Shown: positions 37,078-49,700 of the stretch, in pieces | How the letters are laid out: each line of letters opens with the position of its first letter | Position numbering within the stretch: position 1 is the stretch's first letter | Assembly: GCA_903813345.2 (NCBI GenBank) | Contig: CAIIXF020000001.1 | Location: 27,643,915 to 27,707,914, forward strand | Origin: Owenia fusiformis | Taxonomy: Eukaryota > Annelida > Polychaeta > Sabellida > Oweniidae | Length of the DNA: 64,000 nt | Reading direction: 5' to 3' | Notes under the pieces: model-generated | Told to the model about the DNA's origin: nothing | What the model saw: the letters and a program-made list of their open reading frames with translations, nothing else | The model's database searches: none | Position numbers and translations under genes: made by a program

Positions 37078-37472
37078 TAGATCATAGTGCTAAAAACATA
37101 AATGCTTTTTATATCAGCTTTACATTATCTATTATGATATAGATGAAATATTGGGTATGGTATTGTAAAACCAGTGTTGTAGAATGCTTATTTGATTATT
37201 TTAGTGAAATGTTTTATGGATTGTTTTGTTTGTTTTAGGATTTCAGTTTGCTTTCTAAACATACACATAAGATGCAATCATAGACATTGTATTGTATATA
37301 CACATATTTACATACATATGTATGGTGCTTTTTGTTAGCGTTGTTAGTAGACTTAGTAGTAGTTTTCAGTGATTAGTAGTATTTTAGTACTTAAAGCAAA
37401 GCACTGTGCCAATTTTTTTATGCTGATTTTGCTTATTTTATTTAAAGTATTGATAGGTTTGATTTACTGGCA

Positions 37473-37645
37473 ACAGGCCCGTAGCCAGGGGGGTTCGATG
37501 GGTTCAAAATTATGCAGTTTTCATCATTCTGAACACATTTTAAGTGATTTTGGCCATTTTTGGACCAAAATTGTCAAAAGTGAACCCCCCCTGGAAATTT
37601 TCGAAAAGTAAACCCCCTTGGCAAATCCTGGCTACTGGCCTGGGC
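37473..37645 (+). repeat. Family C repeat (GTAGCCAGGGGG type)
   Basis: Starts CAGGCCCGTAGCCAGGGGGG and ends CCTGGCTACTGGCCTG, giving imperfect inverted ends. Body includes GTTCAAAATTATGCAGTTTT and AATTGTCAAAAGTGAACCCC. Related copy at 9283-9427. Confidence 0.65.
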
Positions 37646-39784
37646 AATGTTAAAAGATTGTTAAAAACACTAGAATAGTATATCGAAACCAGAGCCAAAG
37701 TATACAGATACACTGTGTAGGTATTTGGAAAAAGAAAACGTTTAAGTATACAATTCTTTTATGATATATTGTGTTTATAATATATTGTATTTATAATGCA
37801 GCCATATAAGGTGAACCCTTATGTCATATATGCATTGATTATTTAAAATAAATAACCATTTACAGATTTGGAAAGCTTTATTTATATTTTATTATGGTAT
37901 TGTAGCTCACTAGTTTACTTTACAATGGCTCTTCACATTTGAATGTAGAATTGTCATTTCGGGAGACCCATTGTAGCCAGAGTATGAGCAATTTTGGATA
38001 ATTAACCGTTTTTCATGTTGGCGCATCAACTGATGTCATGTTCAAATGTTGACCCACTATACCCACCTTAATGATAATGATGTTCCCTCCTGTTTCAATG
38101 AATGTGAAGTTTTGATTGAAATAAAACCATATTAACCTCTGCTGATTCTCCGAAGTAATCCTAGTAATAACATTCACTACTTACAAAAGTCCTCAAAACA
38201 ATAGCATTCCACAGCTACAAGGACGCAAAGTACGCACATGCCTTAACTCAATGTGTCAGAAGAAGGTAAAAATTGATAAAATAAAAGAAATAGATTTCAA
38301 ATGATTTATTTTCTGTTTTTTATTCAATATACGTATATTTTTAAAGTTAATAAAAACTGTTTATATAATTTCTTATAATCGAGGATATGTTTATTTCGTT
38401 CAAGTGACTCGGATAATGGTACATGCTGCATACTTTGTTCATTTTTATGGCACATTTAGGTGCTATATTGTGATCGGTATGCTAGGCGGGTGGGACGGCG
38501 GTTGGGCGTCCCAATTTATCTTGTTTACCGATTTCAGCCAAATCGTTTCGGGGATTCATCTGAAAGTTTCAGTGATGTTTCTACGTATGAAAGTTTAGAA
38601 CTGATTAGTTTTTGGGCAGTCTGTGTAAATGTTAGGGCTGCCATTTTGAATTTTCCGTCCTGAAAACTGTATTGTATTCAAGGGTACGATTCTGTTCACC
38701 CTGTGTCTTGTTTCAATAAGATCATATATTTCAGTTTCTTTCCAGGTTCTCGTTTCACGTGCATTTTTATGAATTTGAATTATCAAGGCACATATACCAC
38801 GCATTTTATTGTAATACCTAATTATTTAATTATACCTTATTAATACACTGCTGAGTTGACATTGTTGAGTTGAAAGAGGTTGGCTTATATTCGCGAAAGT
38901 TGATTTGATAGAAAATTACGTACAGAATTCAAATAGAAGAAAATGTTAGTCTTAATTAGTGGTTAAAATGCAGATCTCCTAAAATCTCATTAAACGATAA
39001 TGATATTTCAAAGCTATATGGAAAAGCCACTATTAGATAGATGCCTTCACTAGGCTATTCTCTGTACTTGTGTCATGCCTCATTTTGAATAGCGAGTGCA
39101 AATTCTTTTCGGAAACATGATTATGCTTTCCCTGTAATATAAATTGGAGATATCTGACAAAATTATATGGATAGCCTAAAATATGAATTATGTGTTTTTG
39201 AACATGCGGAAATATCTTGAACACTTTGAAACTGAAGTACAGTTCCTTAATAGGTCGTTCAGTTTTCTTGTTTTGGTCTACACAACACTTGTGTTGAATA
39301 GCCACGCGTAATTATTAATAAGCGTAATCAGATTATTTCAAGCGTCGAAATAGCTTATTTTCCTCGACATATCTACACAAACCTATTCACTTACCGTTAT
39401 ATTGAGCGATCTAGATGCGTCAATTGTTTTCACTCATGGGCTTTAGTGGCCCGCGATACCTTTTATTTCATTCATTTGAGACGCAATTGATATATTGGCA
39501 ACAAATCAAATGTTCTAAATAATTTTCTTCATTTTGGAATTTTTCTCCTACCCGATATTCAAAGATGTGTCTTAAATATTATACTTTACATTGATTACGA
39601 TTCTTGTACTTTCTGTCTTTACCACTCCCGTTCACATTTGCAAGAGTTGTTGATTGCATGCCTTGATCGTTGGTCAAACTTCAATTCCAACTAAATCCGA
39701 TTAATCAATTAAGAAGTGTAATATCATGTTTATCCAAGCAAATAATTGTAACAACTACATTATTTTTCAGCAATTTTGACACCT

Positions 39785-40140
39785 AAGCAGGGTAGCCTAG
39801 AGGCGTAGACTGAGGCTACTTTGCGGTTGAACGTCGTGGGATACGGAGGTCCCGCGTTCGAGCCCCAGGTACGGAGTTGTTGATCATTGTCACTACGGAC
39901 ACCCGGTCCGAAGGTCCAACCGTTTACCGGCCCTTGGCATGGGTTGGTTCTCTGGCCGCTCTTGCCGGAGACAGATTGTGAGACTGTGGTTGGTTCCTCC
40001 ACTAACGTGCTTTAGTAAACTCCGGGAGTCATATAGTATGGTAGCGGGCCCCCACCAAGGGCAGTAGTGGAACGACGCGAATCGGTCCCAGTATGGTTGC
40101 CTTGCAACTGAAGAGACTCGAGGAAATCATGCCATTCGCA
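39785..40140 (+). mobile_element. Long tRNA-derived SINE-like element
   Basis: GC-rich block of about 355 bp in AT-rich DNA. The head has A-box-like GGTAGCCTAGAGG and B-box-like GCGTTCGAGCCCC about 55 bases apart. It continues with CCGGTCCGAAGGTCCAACCG, CTCTTGCCGGAGACAGATTG and ends near GTATGGTTGCCTTGCAACTG. No second copy occurs in the window. An 80-codon minus-strand frame inside (39760-40002) has no family resemblance. Confidence 0.6.
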
Positions 40141-42294
40141 GTGACCCAGAAAAGACTTTTGCTTCTTAATTTGACGTTTTAATTCATTTATTTACATACT
40201 TTATTCATATTACTTTCCTGGCAGTAATGATTTTTAATGGTCAAATGAATGAACGAGACATCTAGATACTATTAAATACATTTAGATCAAAACCATAATT
40301 CGATTTGTCGGACATATATAAACACTTGAAAACACAACACACATAGCTGCAATATCCGTGTAGCATTTGGCACAGTCGGTTCCCACGCTCTGTCATTTTG
40401 TGCGGTCATCATAAGATAAGGAGGTACGGTTGATTAGACCATGGGCTTTCAACAGAGTCAAGAAATTGGCATGGATACTTTGAGAAATGAGGTAGCAACA
40501 AAAGGAAACACCGGAAATAATCCAGAAATGTCCACACCGGTGGAAAAACATCACACTTTCTTTCAATTTCTTCATCTGGCTTGTTGGACCTATGCTCGCG
40601 GTCGTTAGTTATTTATTCCCCTTGGGTCATTGCACATTGAAATGCATCCATATGCCTTTATTTATGGATCTGTCATCTGTCTAGTCATAAAATAAAGATG
40701 GAATTGTAGAAATGTTAATAATTCAAGCCCTTCAATGACCCTTCAATGACTGTATCATGTCCCACGTAGGTGGGTATGAGATAGGTATTTTATACAAAGC
40801 CTAAAAACTGCCTAAGGCAGTAAACATGTTAATTAGGGTCACAAAAATGTGCATCCTCCAAAGGCTTCAAGTTGGAGGTTTGGATAGGTAAGGCACCAAT
40901 ACATGTGCTGCAAATTGCAATAATTTTTGGGGTGAACCAGTCTTGCTTCTCCGTTCTTTTGTCCCCCACTGTCTCATCATTCGAATTCATCATACATCTA
41001 ATTCATTAGTTTCTTAATTTTCAAACTGAATTTGGAGAGTAGAAATAATGCTTCACCTCATTCGATTTATTTTATTTTCAATGTGCCCAAAATTTGTTTT
41101 TAGATTTCATTTCTCTATATAAAATTTAATTTCTGAATTGACTTGGTGTAATGTAATCACAAGACGCCTTAGTGAAACTACAAGTGCTATTCTATGGAAA
41201 TATGTCCAATAACAGTAACTACTTTGTAACTTAGAAGTAATTTATACAGCCCTTCAGCTCATTTATTCTGCATAATATTTACAGTCAATCAATTTTTAAC
41301 AATATCAACAACAAAAATCTAATAATAAAAATGTGAAACAAAATAATAGTACAATCTTTTACACTAAAACATGGCAACTTGTTCAGTGTACACGTGTAAT
41401 CAGATAACCACATAGTAATAGATAATGTAATTGGCAGTCACATATCACAATGGGACTTCATTATTAAGATAATCATTCAGCAGGTTTCACTTGTAACACC
41501 CTGTAAATCCTACATTAGGCTTTAAATTCCATTAAAAGGTGGTATACCTAAGAAATGAGAACGTCACAAAAGTTTTTTTTAGAAAATAGTTCATGAGGGA
41601 AGTAAGTGATAATCAGTTGTCTTAAACTGCCAATAATTCACAATTAAGTCGTTTTATATTAACAAACAATGTTAGAAGTAAACTACCAGACCATTTTAGG
41701 CATTTCGGAGAATATTCTAAAATTCCTTACTTTTCAAGGTCATGGAAAACCACTTTGGTTTTGGTGTTCCCCTGACTATGGCAACCCAGTTTTAGAGATC
41801 TATTATATCTTGATTCTGTATGAGGGATGGTCCACATTCAGGCAACAATCATTAACTTGGTGTTTGCACTTACATTTTGGCTAAAGAGAGTTGATAGTAT
41901 AAGACACGTGTACATACAATACAAATATTTGGATCATTATATAAATATATAGCATGAAATAAGCTTCAATCAAAATTCTTAAATATAAAATAATGTTTAT
42001 ACTACAATACTACAAAACTATATTATTAGTTCATTGAAATGAATGATATTGGTTTATAGCCTTCATTTTCACATAAGGTTGTTTATAACTCTGATTGTAC
42101 TGGCTACATACACACAGAGGCAGAGCTTCTGTATAGAAAGCATAGTAGAGAACATCAGTACATTGGTCAATTATTCTGCATATTATTAATATTTATACAA
42201 CAAATGCATTACATTAAATTCTATTTATAGTAAAGGTGGGACATTGTCTCCCAGCAATTGTATGATCACTTTCCCTGCAAAATGATTATCATCA

Positions 42295-42660
42295 TGCACC
42301 ATACATGTACCATACATGCACCATACATGCACCATACATGTACATGCACCGACATTAGTGACATAATTTACAAAGTTTAGAGGATAAACTAGATTTGGTC
42401 ATTAACATTCTAAGAAGACTCATTGATCATTATTGTACATCACACTGTAGGATCATTACTGTACATCATATTGTTATGATCATCTTTGAACTACTATCAT
42501 TGTAAATTCTTTATGATCTTTTAGTACTAAATCATACTGTATGTTCATATTGTGATCATCTTTGCACATCATCTTACTTCAGTGTATGATCATCATTGTA
42601 CATTCTGTATGATCATCATAAATCATGCTGCATAATCATCATTGTACAACATAATGAACA
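42295..42660. repeat. Degenerate tandem repeats (ACCATACATG; TGATCATCATTGTACAT)
   Basis: 42297-42347 is a short array of CACCATACATG units. 42420-42655 holds about seven variants of TGATCATCATTGTACATCA at irregular spacing of 25-45 bases. Both lie downstream of the USP24 stop codon. Confidence 0.6.
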
Positions 42661-43756
42661 TACAACATTGGGGGAGATCTGTACAATTATTTACAGTATT
42701 CACATATAAAATTTAATATATACACATTACTGCATGATAAATATTTGGTTGTGCTTAGACTTCTTTCCATTAAATTCTGAATTTGTGCATTCCAATTTCT
42801 GCATATTTATTTGAAATTTATTTCATTTTATTTAAGTCATCCACAATTTGGTATAATATAATTGAGCTTCATATTGTAAAAATGTTCTAAGTATGGCATA
42901 TTGATTTACAAAATTCCAATCCTCAAGAAAGAAATATTGCTTATACACAGAAACCCACCTTACAATCTGCGTATTCGCAGTTGATTAAGTACACGTAACT
43001 TTGAAAAAGTAACCTTTCTTTGGATATAGTTCGTACAATGCTGACATTACATTTAACCAAGAGATAACATGCACAGCATCCCCTCACTAAAACCACAAAA
43101 TTGTGATTCCATTTCAGCCAATAAATACAAAAGCGGTACAAGTGATATCATTTTCATAGTTAGAGAAATAACTAGAATTGGTAGAAGGAGACGCATTGAT
43201 AGTCAGTCATATGGTCCCAGTAACAGTTCAGATAAAAAGGAAAATTATTGTAAATTGGGAAGTTATGAAGTCATTGTTGTTGCTATAGAAACCACAACAG
43301 TACATAGGTCAGGTCTCGCTAGGCTTTTCAACTGTGGAGCAGCACCAAAGTCTCTTTAGCTCCCACCATAACCTATTGGGAAATCATGATTGTTTCCACA
43401 GTCTAAACTTGACTGAATACCCAACACATGTAATAGCGTGTAAAAAGATTGAAGTGTAACATAGATATGATTTATCACGATTGAACGGTTATGCTGAGGA
43501 TGTTTCCTCCACACCCTAAATTCCTGGTGAGAGCCTTGTTGGGTGAATAAACTCTGATAACTTCCATTAAAATACCCCATGTTGTTGCAGTTTAAGTTAT
43601 TATTCCTGAGTTCAGAATGTATAATTCCAAAAATATCATCAATATTTCAATTGCATATACATATAGCTTGCTGGTATTACTTTGTATCAAATAAGTGGCT
43701 AAATTACATTCCATTCAGGGAAATGATTTTGTAAATGCACATTTGTGTAGATATCA

Positions 43757-46700
43757 TCACAGTCGATCACTTTCTACTTCATCAGGTGTGTATTTTATCG
43801 TCTCTGTTGAATCTTGGGAGCTAACCTCCTCTGTTGATGTCTCATTGCTCTCTGGACTGCTTCCATTTATGTCCATATCAACAATGTTCCCATTCTCTTG
43901 GTTCCCATTTTCATGGTTTTCAAACTCTGTCAGAAGAGCAGTGGCCTCAGCCAATGTGTCCTGAAATTCAAGATTTGTCATACAGTTATAAGCCACTGAG
44001 TTTAATATTATTCACAAAACTTGAAAATGAAATTAAGATCTATGTGAGTATATTTCTGAAATTCATAAAAATTCTACAAGCTTAGCTTGATAAAATTCAG
44101 ACTTAATTATAAGAATTAAGAGACTTTTAAGAGTTTTCAATCAGTAGACTGTATATTCATTTTATGTTTGATCTAATGTTTTAGATTGAATTCAAGACAA
44201 AAGTCCTTTTTAATTCATGAAATGTTGCTTTCCATCGAAAATTCAAAAGTGAAGAAGTGGCTGCTATGGTACCTGTGCACTGATTGTTCTTTGAAAGCTT
44301 TTACTACCCGAGTCTTCATTTGAGGTGGTACATGTGCTCTGAGGGGTCCAGTAGGAGTACTCAGACATCTGAAACATTACAGATATAAAGGATTAATACT
44401 ACAGGAAAGATGGGTTATGGGGCAGGGTTGAACTTTATAGTTCAACTGTACAAGTCCTCATCTTAAATAGGGAATTCAAGTAAATGTAGATGTTTATGTG
44501 TACAATTGGAGATTTTTCAAGGATAAACTATGCATTATGTCTAACTAGCCTGCCTGGAAGAGTGAACCTAAATTGAAATCTTACCAATCATCATCAGAAT
44601 TCGAACAATATTAAACAAGGCATTTAAATGCAAAATGTCACCACCTGCCATTAGTTACAGACACTGACCACCCACCGTCAAATGCCAACTGTCAAACAAA
44701 AAAAGTATATAACAATATGTCACAACTTCTGGAAGTGACAAAAAAACCACAAGAATCACGAAGCGAAAGATTTACCTTTTTCTTGAGCCAGTTGACTGCC
44801 CATTGCCACTTGGTGGGTGTTTGTATGAGATAGTCCTTGGCGAGGGTACATTTATTGGTGAGGGCCACCAGGAACTTTATACACTGGTAGGATCTCCTGC
44901 TGTCACTGTTGTGGTTGATCTTCACAACCGCTGTAAGCAGAGCATGTGAGATTTACCACAAGTCTCTCAATAGAACAAATTCATTTTTAATTTACAATCT
45001 TATCAACAGCCAAATTGGTGTTTCTAGTAAAATAATGTTTTTAATTGTAAAATTCCAGGCATGTTCTGTATCAGAACAAGAATTTTCTGAACAGACATTT
45101 CATTCCTTGCCCATCTTGCCCCTGGACATTCCAGCCACAAGTATAGACCTAATATCATCCCTAAGACCACTTCACTCCACCATTTCAGATACTTAAAAGC
45201 ATATTCTAAAGTTCTTGTATTCTCACCAAGCATTCCTTCATAGTTAGTATTTGTCTCATCAATGTAGCCATCTATGATGCACTGGAGTCTCTTCATCTGT
45301 AATGGGTCCTCCATGGACAGCAGCTCTGACAGCACAGAGAACAGGTTCTTCAACTCATTTGAGGGGGCATTGGTATATTGAAGCTGAAAGGACGCATGGC
45401 ATCAATATTAAAAAAATAAAGTAAAGATGATTGGAAATTGCAGTTATGGCAGTAGATTTGTGCAATTTTGCTGAATATGGTATCTCTCTACTAAAAATCT
45501 TCAAGGTTCTCAAACATGCGTGGTAAAAAAGTGCGACAAGATGATCATATGAAAAACTCACCATAATTTGCCTAAGAACGGCCATAGTGAATGCAGCGTT
45601 GCAATAACAGCAGTATAGAATCATGTCTGTTATCACACTGAGGCTGGAGTTCATCTCGCGCACCGCCAATATGACTTCACGAACATAACGACTAGAATCA
45701 TCCCCGAAGACTTTCTTATGCATCTCTGTCGACATCTTCAGGAAGATGGTGGGGTGAGAGGTGGAGGGTTTCCTTTCAGGGTATTTACCAGGATCTGGAA
45801 ATTATGAATTATGAGCAAACATTGCTTATTGCTTTTTGCTTTTCTATTCTACTTTTAAAAATTGTCAAATAGGAAATGACTCCATACATGGGAATAGATG
45901 AGAAAATGAAATGGATCAGGATAAAGTTTAATAAACTTGTGATTACTACATATAAACAAGTGAATACATACCATCTGTCCTGTACCCAGAAACATCACAG
46001 TTCAGGATAAGAGTTGCTAAAGCTTCATGGAGGTAGCCAAAGTCCCTTGATTGCATAGAACTCCATCTTCTGTTGGGAGACTCCTAGACACATAATACCT
46101 CATATTAAAAAACTATCAATCTACATATGACAAAAACCCTTCTTTTCTAAGTGTTATTATTCACTATAAGTAAGTATGCACAGGTTTTGATGTAAAATGC
46201 TTTGATAAATTATGTCAGCCTTCAAAACAGGATTCATCTATGTTCCCATTCGAATCTATGAATCATAGTCATAATGAATTCTCCCACACTCATTTGTGCT
46301 TGAAATATATTAAATATATTTTCTATATATCTCCTTTATATGCAAAGTACCATGAACTATTATCAAAAAAGCTGTACCGGTTCTTTGGACTGTGGTCCTA
46401 ACAGGAAGTTGACAAGTCGTACAAATCCATTTCTGCCAAACATGTGAGCGCATGCTTTGGTCCCCTGCAAAAAGATAACATTTTGTTTGATACTAAAATT
46501 TCTCACCATAATCCAAAGGTAAAAAGCTAAACTTATTCAAACCTAGTAACTAGAAATATTAAGTACTGTATTTACCAGGTGAAGATACAGAGTAACCAGA
46601 AATATTTGATACTTACAAGGTAAAAATAAATACTGAGTAACCAGAAATATTGGGACTTACCTGATGAACATACATACTGAGTAACCAGAAATACTGGGTA

Positions 46701-49700
46701 CATGTTTTTATATTGTCTTCTACATCCTTCTTCAACATGCTGAGCAGAATTTCAAGCAGTTCGTCAAAACACTTGTGAGTCTGGAAATGAGTAAGATGAT
46801 TTTTGATAAAGTTATTTTTTGTTGTTATCCAGATTAGACTTTGTTTATGAGGACACTATTTGATTTAAGTTTTCTGATCAGTATTTTAATTTATTCCATA
46901 ATACTACTGTTTTCCCAGGGAAATATGAAGGAATAAAAATCGTATTGAATCGTATTACATGAAAAAATCGTATTGTCCCCGGGAAAAAAATCGTATTAGA
47001 GTGTATTACATGAAAAAATCGTATTGTCCCCGGGAAAAAAATCGTATTGGAGCATATTAACCTATTTTCGGTTTCCCGGTTATTTTTTCCCTTTTTTTGC
47101 ATTATCCAAATGTAGCATTTTAGAGGGGTGTATTATGGAATAAATAGGTTATTTCTGGTCAGGATTGAATATGGGTTTTATTCCTCGGAAAATATGATAT
47201 TGACCTTGGGTTATATGATATTGACACTCGGTCGCTGCGCTCCCTCGGTCAATATCATATTACCCTTCGGTCAATATCATACTGTCCCTCGGAATGAAAC
47301 CCATATTCAATCCCTCCCAATACATAATTTTGTCAGTGTTCTTTCAAACATACTCATAACTACTCACAGCAACTCCTTTATGTTTGAAATAACTGCTCAT
47401 GACTTGTTCCAAGATGCGGGAAAATGCCACCCTGACGTCCTTATTTGGGCATTCTAATAGGAAAGGCCTGAAAGAAAAATATTTTAATTTGACAATGAGA
47501 TACATCATGCATACTTAGGTTCATGCATGTCCAAGTAACTTTTGTTTTATTTGTATCTTGGACCATTCAATTGCTACTCAAATGATTTTATGGCTATATC
47601 ATAGGTAACAAGGCATTAACATGACAAAATGTCACCACCTAGTTGCTCACAATATTATGAGTTCAAACTTAAGTCAGATTTGAATTTCTGAGAACTTGTA
47701 AAGTCAAATTTGAACTTCTGAAAAGATGTAGATGATTTTGAAAAAAAAATTTGGTCAATTTGAAGCAAGTTGAAAACAGACCTTTTGACCTTTTTTGACC
47801 TTGAGAAGGTCATTAAAGGTCAAATGTCAAATCTAAAGTCAGATTTGAATTTCTGAGAACATGTAGATGATTTTGAAAAAAAAATTAGTCAATTTGAAGC
47901 AAGTTGAAAAAAGACATTTTTGACCTTTTTTGACCTTGAGAAGGTCATTGAAGGTCAAATGTCAAATCTAAAGTCATATTTGAATTTCTGAGAACATGTA
48001 GATGATTTTGAAAAAAAATTTTAGTCAATTTGAAGCAAGTTGAAAAAAGACCTTTTTGACCTTTTTTGACTTTGAGAAGGTCATTAAAGGTCAAATGTCA
48101 AATCTTAAGTCAAATCTAAAGTCAGATTTGAATTTCTGAGAACACGTAGATGATTTTGAAAATTTTTTTTAGTCAATTTGAAGCAAGTTGAAAACAGACC
48201 TTTTTGACCTTTTTTGACCTTGAGAAGGTTATTAAAGGTCAAATGTCAAATCTAAAGTCAGATTTGAATTTCTGAGAACATGTTGATGATTTTGAAAAAA
48301 AAAATTAGTCAATTTGAAGCAAGTTGAAAAAAGACCTTTTTGACCTTTTTTGACCTTGAGAAGGTCATTGAAGGTCAAATGTCAAATCTAAAGTCATATT
48401 TGAATTTCTGAGAACATGTAGATGATTTTGAAAAAAATTTTAGTCAATTTGAAGCAAGATGAAAAAAGACCTTTTTGACCTTTTTTGACTTTGAGAAGGT
48501 CATTGAAGGTCAAATGTCAAATCTCAAGTCAAATCTAAAGTCAGATTTGAATTTCTGAGAACACGTAGATGATTTTGAAAATTTTTTTTAGTCAATTTGA
48601 AGCAAGTTGAAACAGACCTTTTTGACCTTTTTTGACCTTGAGAAGGTCAAATGTCAAATCTTAAGTCAGATTTGAATTTCTGAGAACACGTAGATGATTT
48701 TGAAAAAAAAATTTAGTCAATTTGAAGCAAGTTGAAAACAGACCTTTTTGACCTTTTTTGACCTTGAGAAGGTCATTGAAGGTCAAATGTTAAATCTGAA
48801 GTCAGATTTGAAGGTCAAATGTCAAATCTAAAGGCAGATTTGAATTTCTGAGAACATGTAGATGATTTTGAAAAAAAATTTAGTCAATGTGAAGCAAGTT
48901 GAAAAAAGACCTTTTTGACCTTGAGAAGGTCATTGAAGGTCAAATGTCAAATCTAAAGTCAGATTTGAACTTCTGAGAACATGTAGATGATTTAGAAAAA
49001 AATTGAAGTCAGTCTAAACAGTATTTGTTAAGTTATAGGAAGTTGTAAGAAATTGTTACAGACGCCAACCGCCGGACGCCAACCACCAACCGCCGTCGCA
49101 AAAAAAACGGAGACCATAACAATATGTCACCACTTTTGGTGGTGACATAAAAAAAAACGGAGACCATAACAATATGTCACCACTTTTGGTGGTGACATAA
49201 AAATGGTACTTTTGCACCGTATTTGGTGACATCTTTGTACAATCAATTTCATGAATTATTAGTTTTTTAATGAGCCTCTAGAATAAAGAAAACATTGTCA
49301 ATTAGGAAGGACAACTTACTTAATATAAGTCTTTCCCTGTTCTATTGCTAGATACTGCACCAGCCAGTTACATGCTGCCTTACATCTGTAGACTAGAGTA
49401 TCAATGATATTCACCCATTCATCTATGATCAACCTACAACAGAGTTTGACAGTTATGATTTAAGGTGGTCTAATGAGAACCACATGACCTCACAATACAT
49501 TTAGGTAAACATAGTATCATGCCAACTAATGAGGAAGATACAAATTCAAACAATATTTTTGAAACTTAATTTTAAGCAGAGCAATATTGTGGAGAGAACA
49601 TATTTCAACCTATTGTTATACTTTGGTGGTTTTAAGAAAAACTATGAAACACAGCAAATTACACTGTTGAAACATCGGATTTGTTGAATTAATGTAGAAT

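Larger units (their letters stand above)
35017..43756. other. Bestrophin 3' region, intergenic DNA and USP24 3' region
   Basis: Convergent 3' ends of bestrophin and USP24 face each other here. No supported coding exon was found. It contains an inverted-repeat element (35729-36011), a family C repeat, a spaced palindrome, a SINE-like element and tandem repeats near 42300-42660, all listed separately. About 40455-42290 shows nothing I can classify. Confidence 0.65.

Noticed and set aside
39760-40002. 80-codon minus-strand frame
   Set aside because: Falls in the SINE-like element and has no family resemblance.
43695-43964. Plus-strand frames over the last USP24 exon
   Set aside because: Antisense shadows of a conserved coding exon.
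47680-49015. CRISPR-like array
   Set aside because: Units are contiguous tandem repeats without unique spacers, in a eukaryotic intron.
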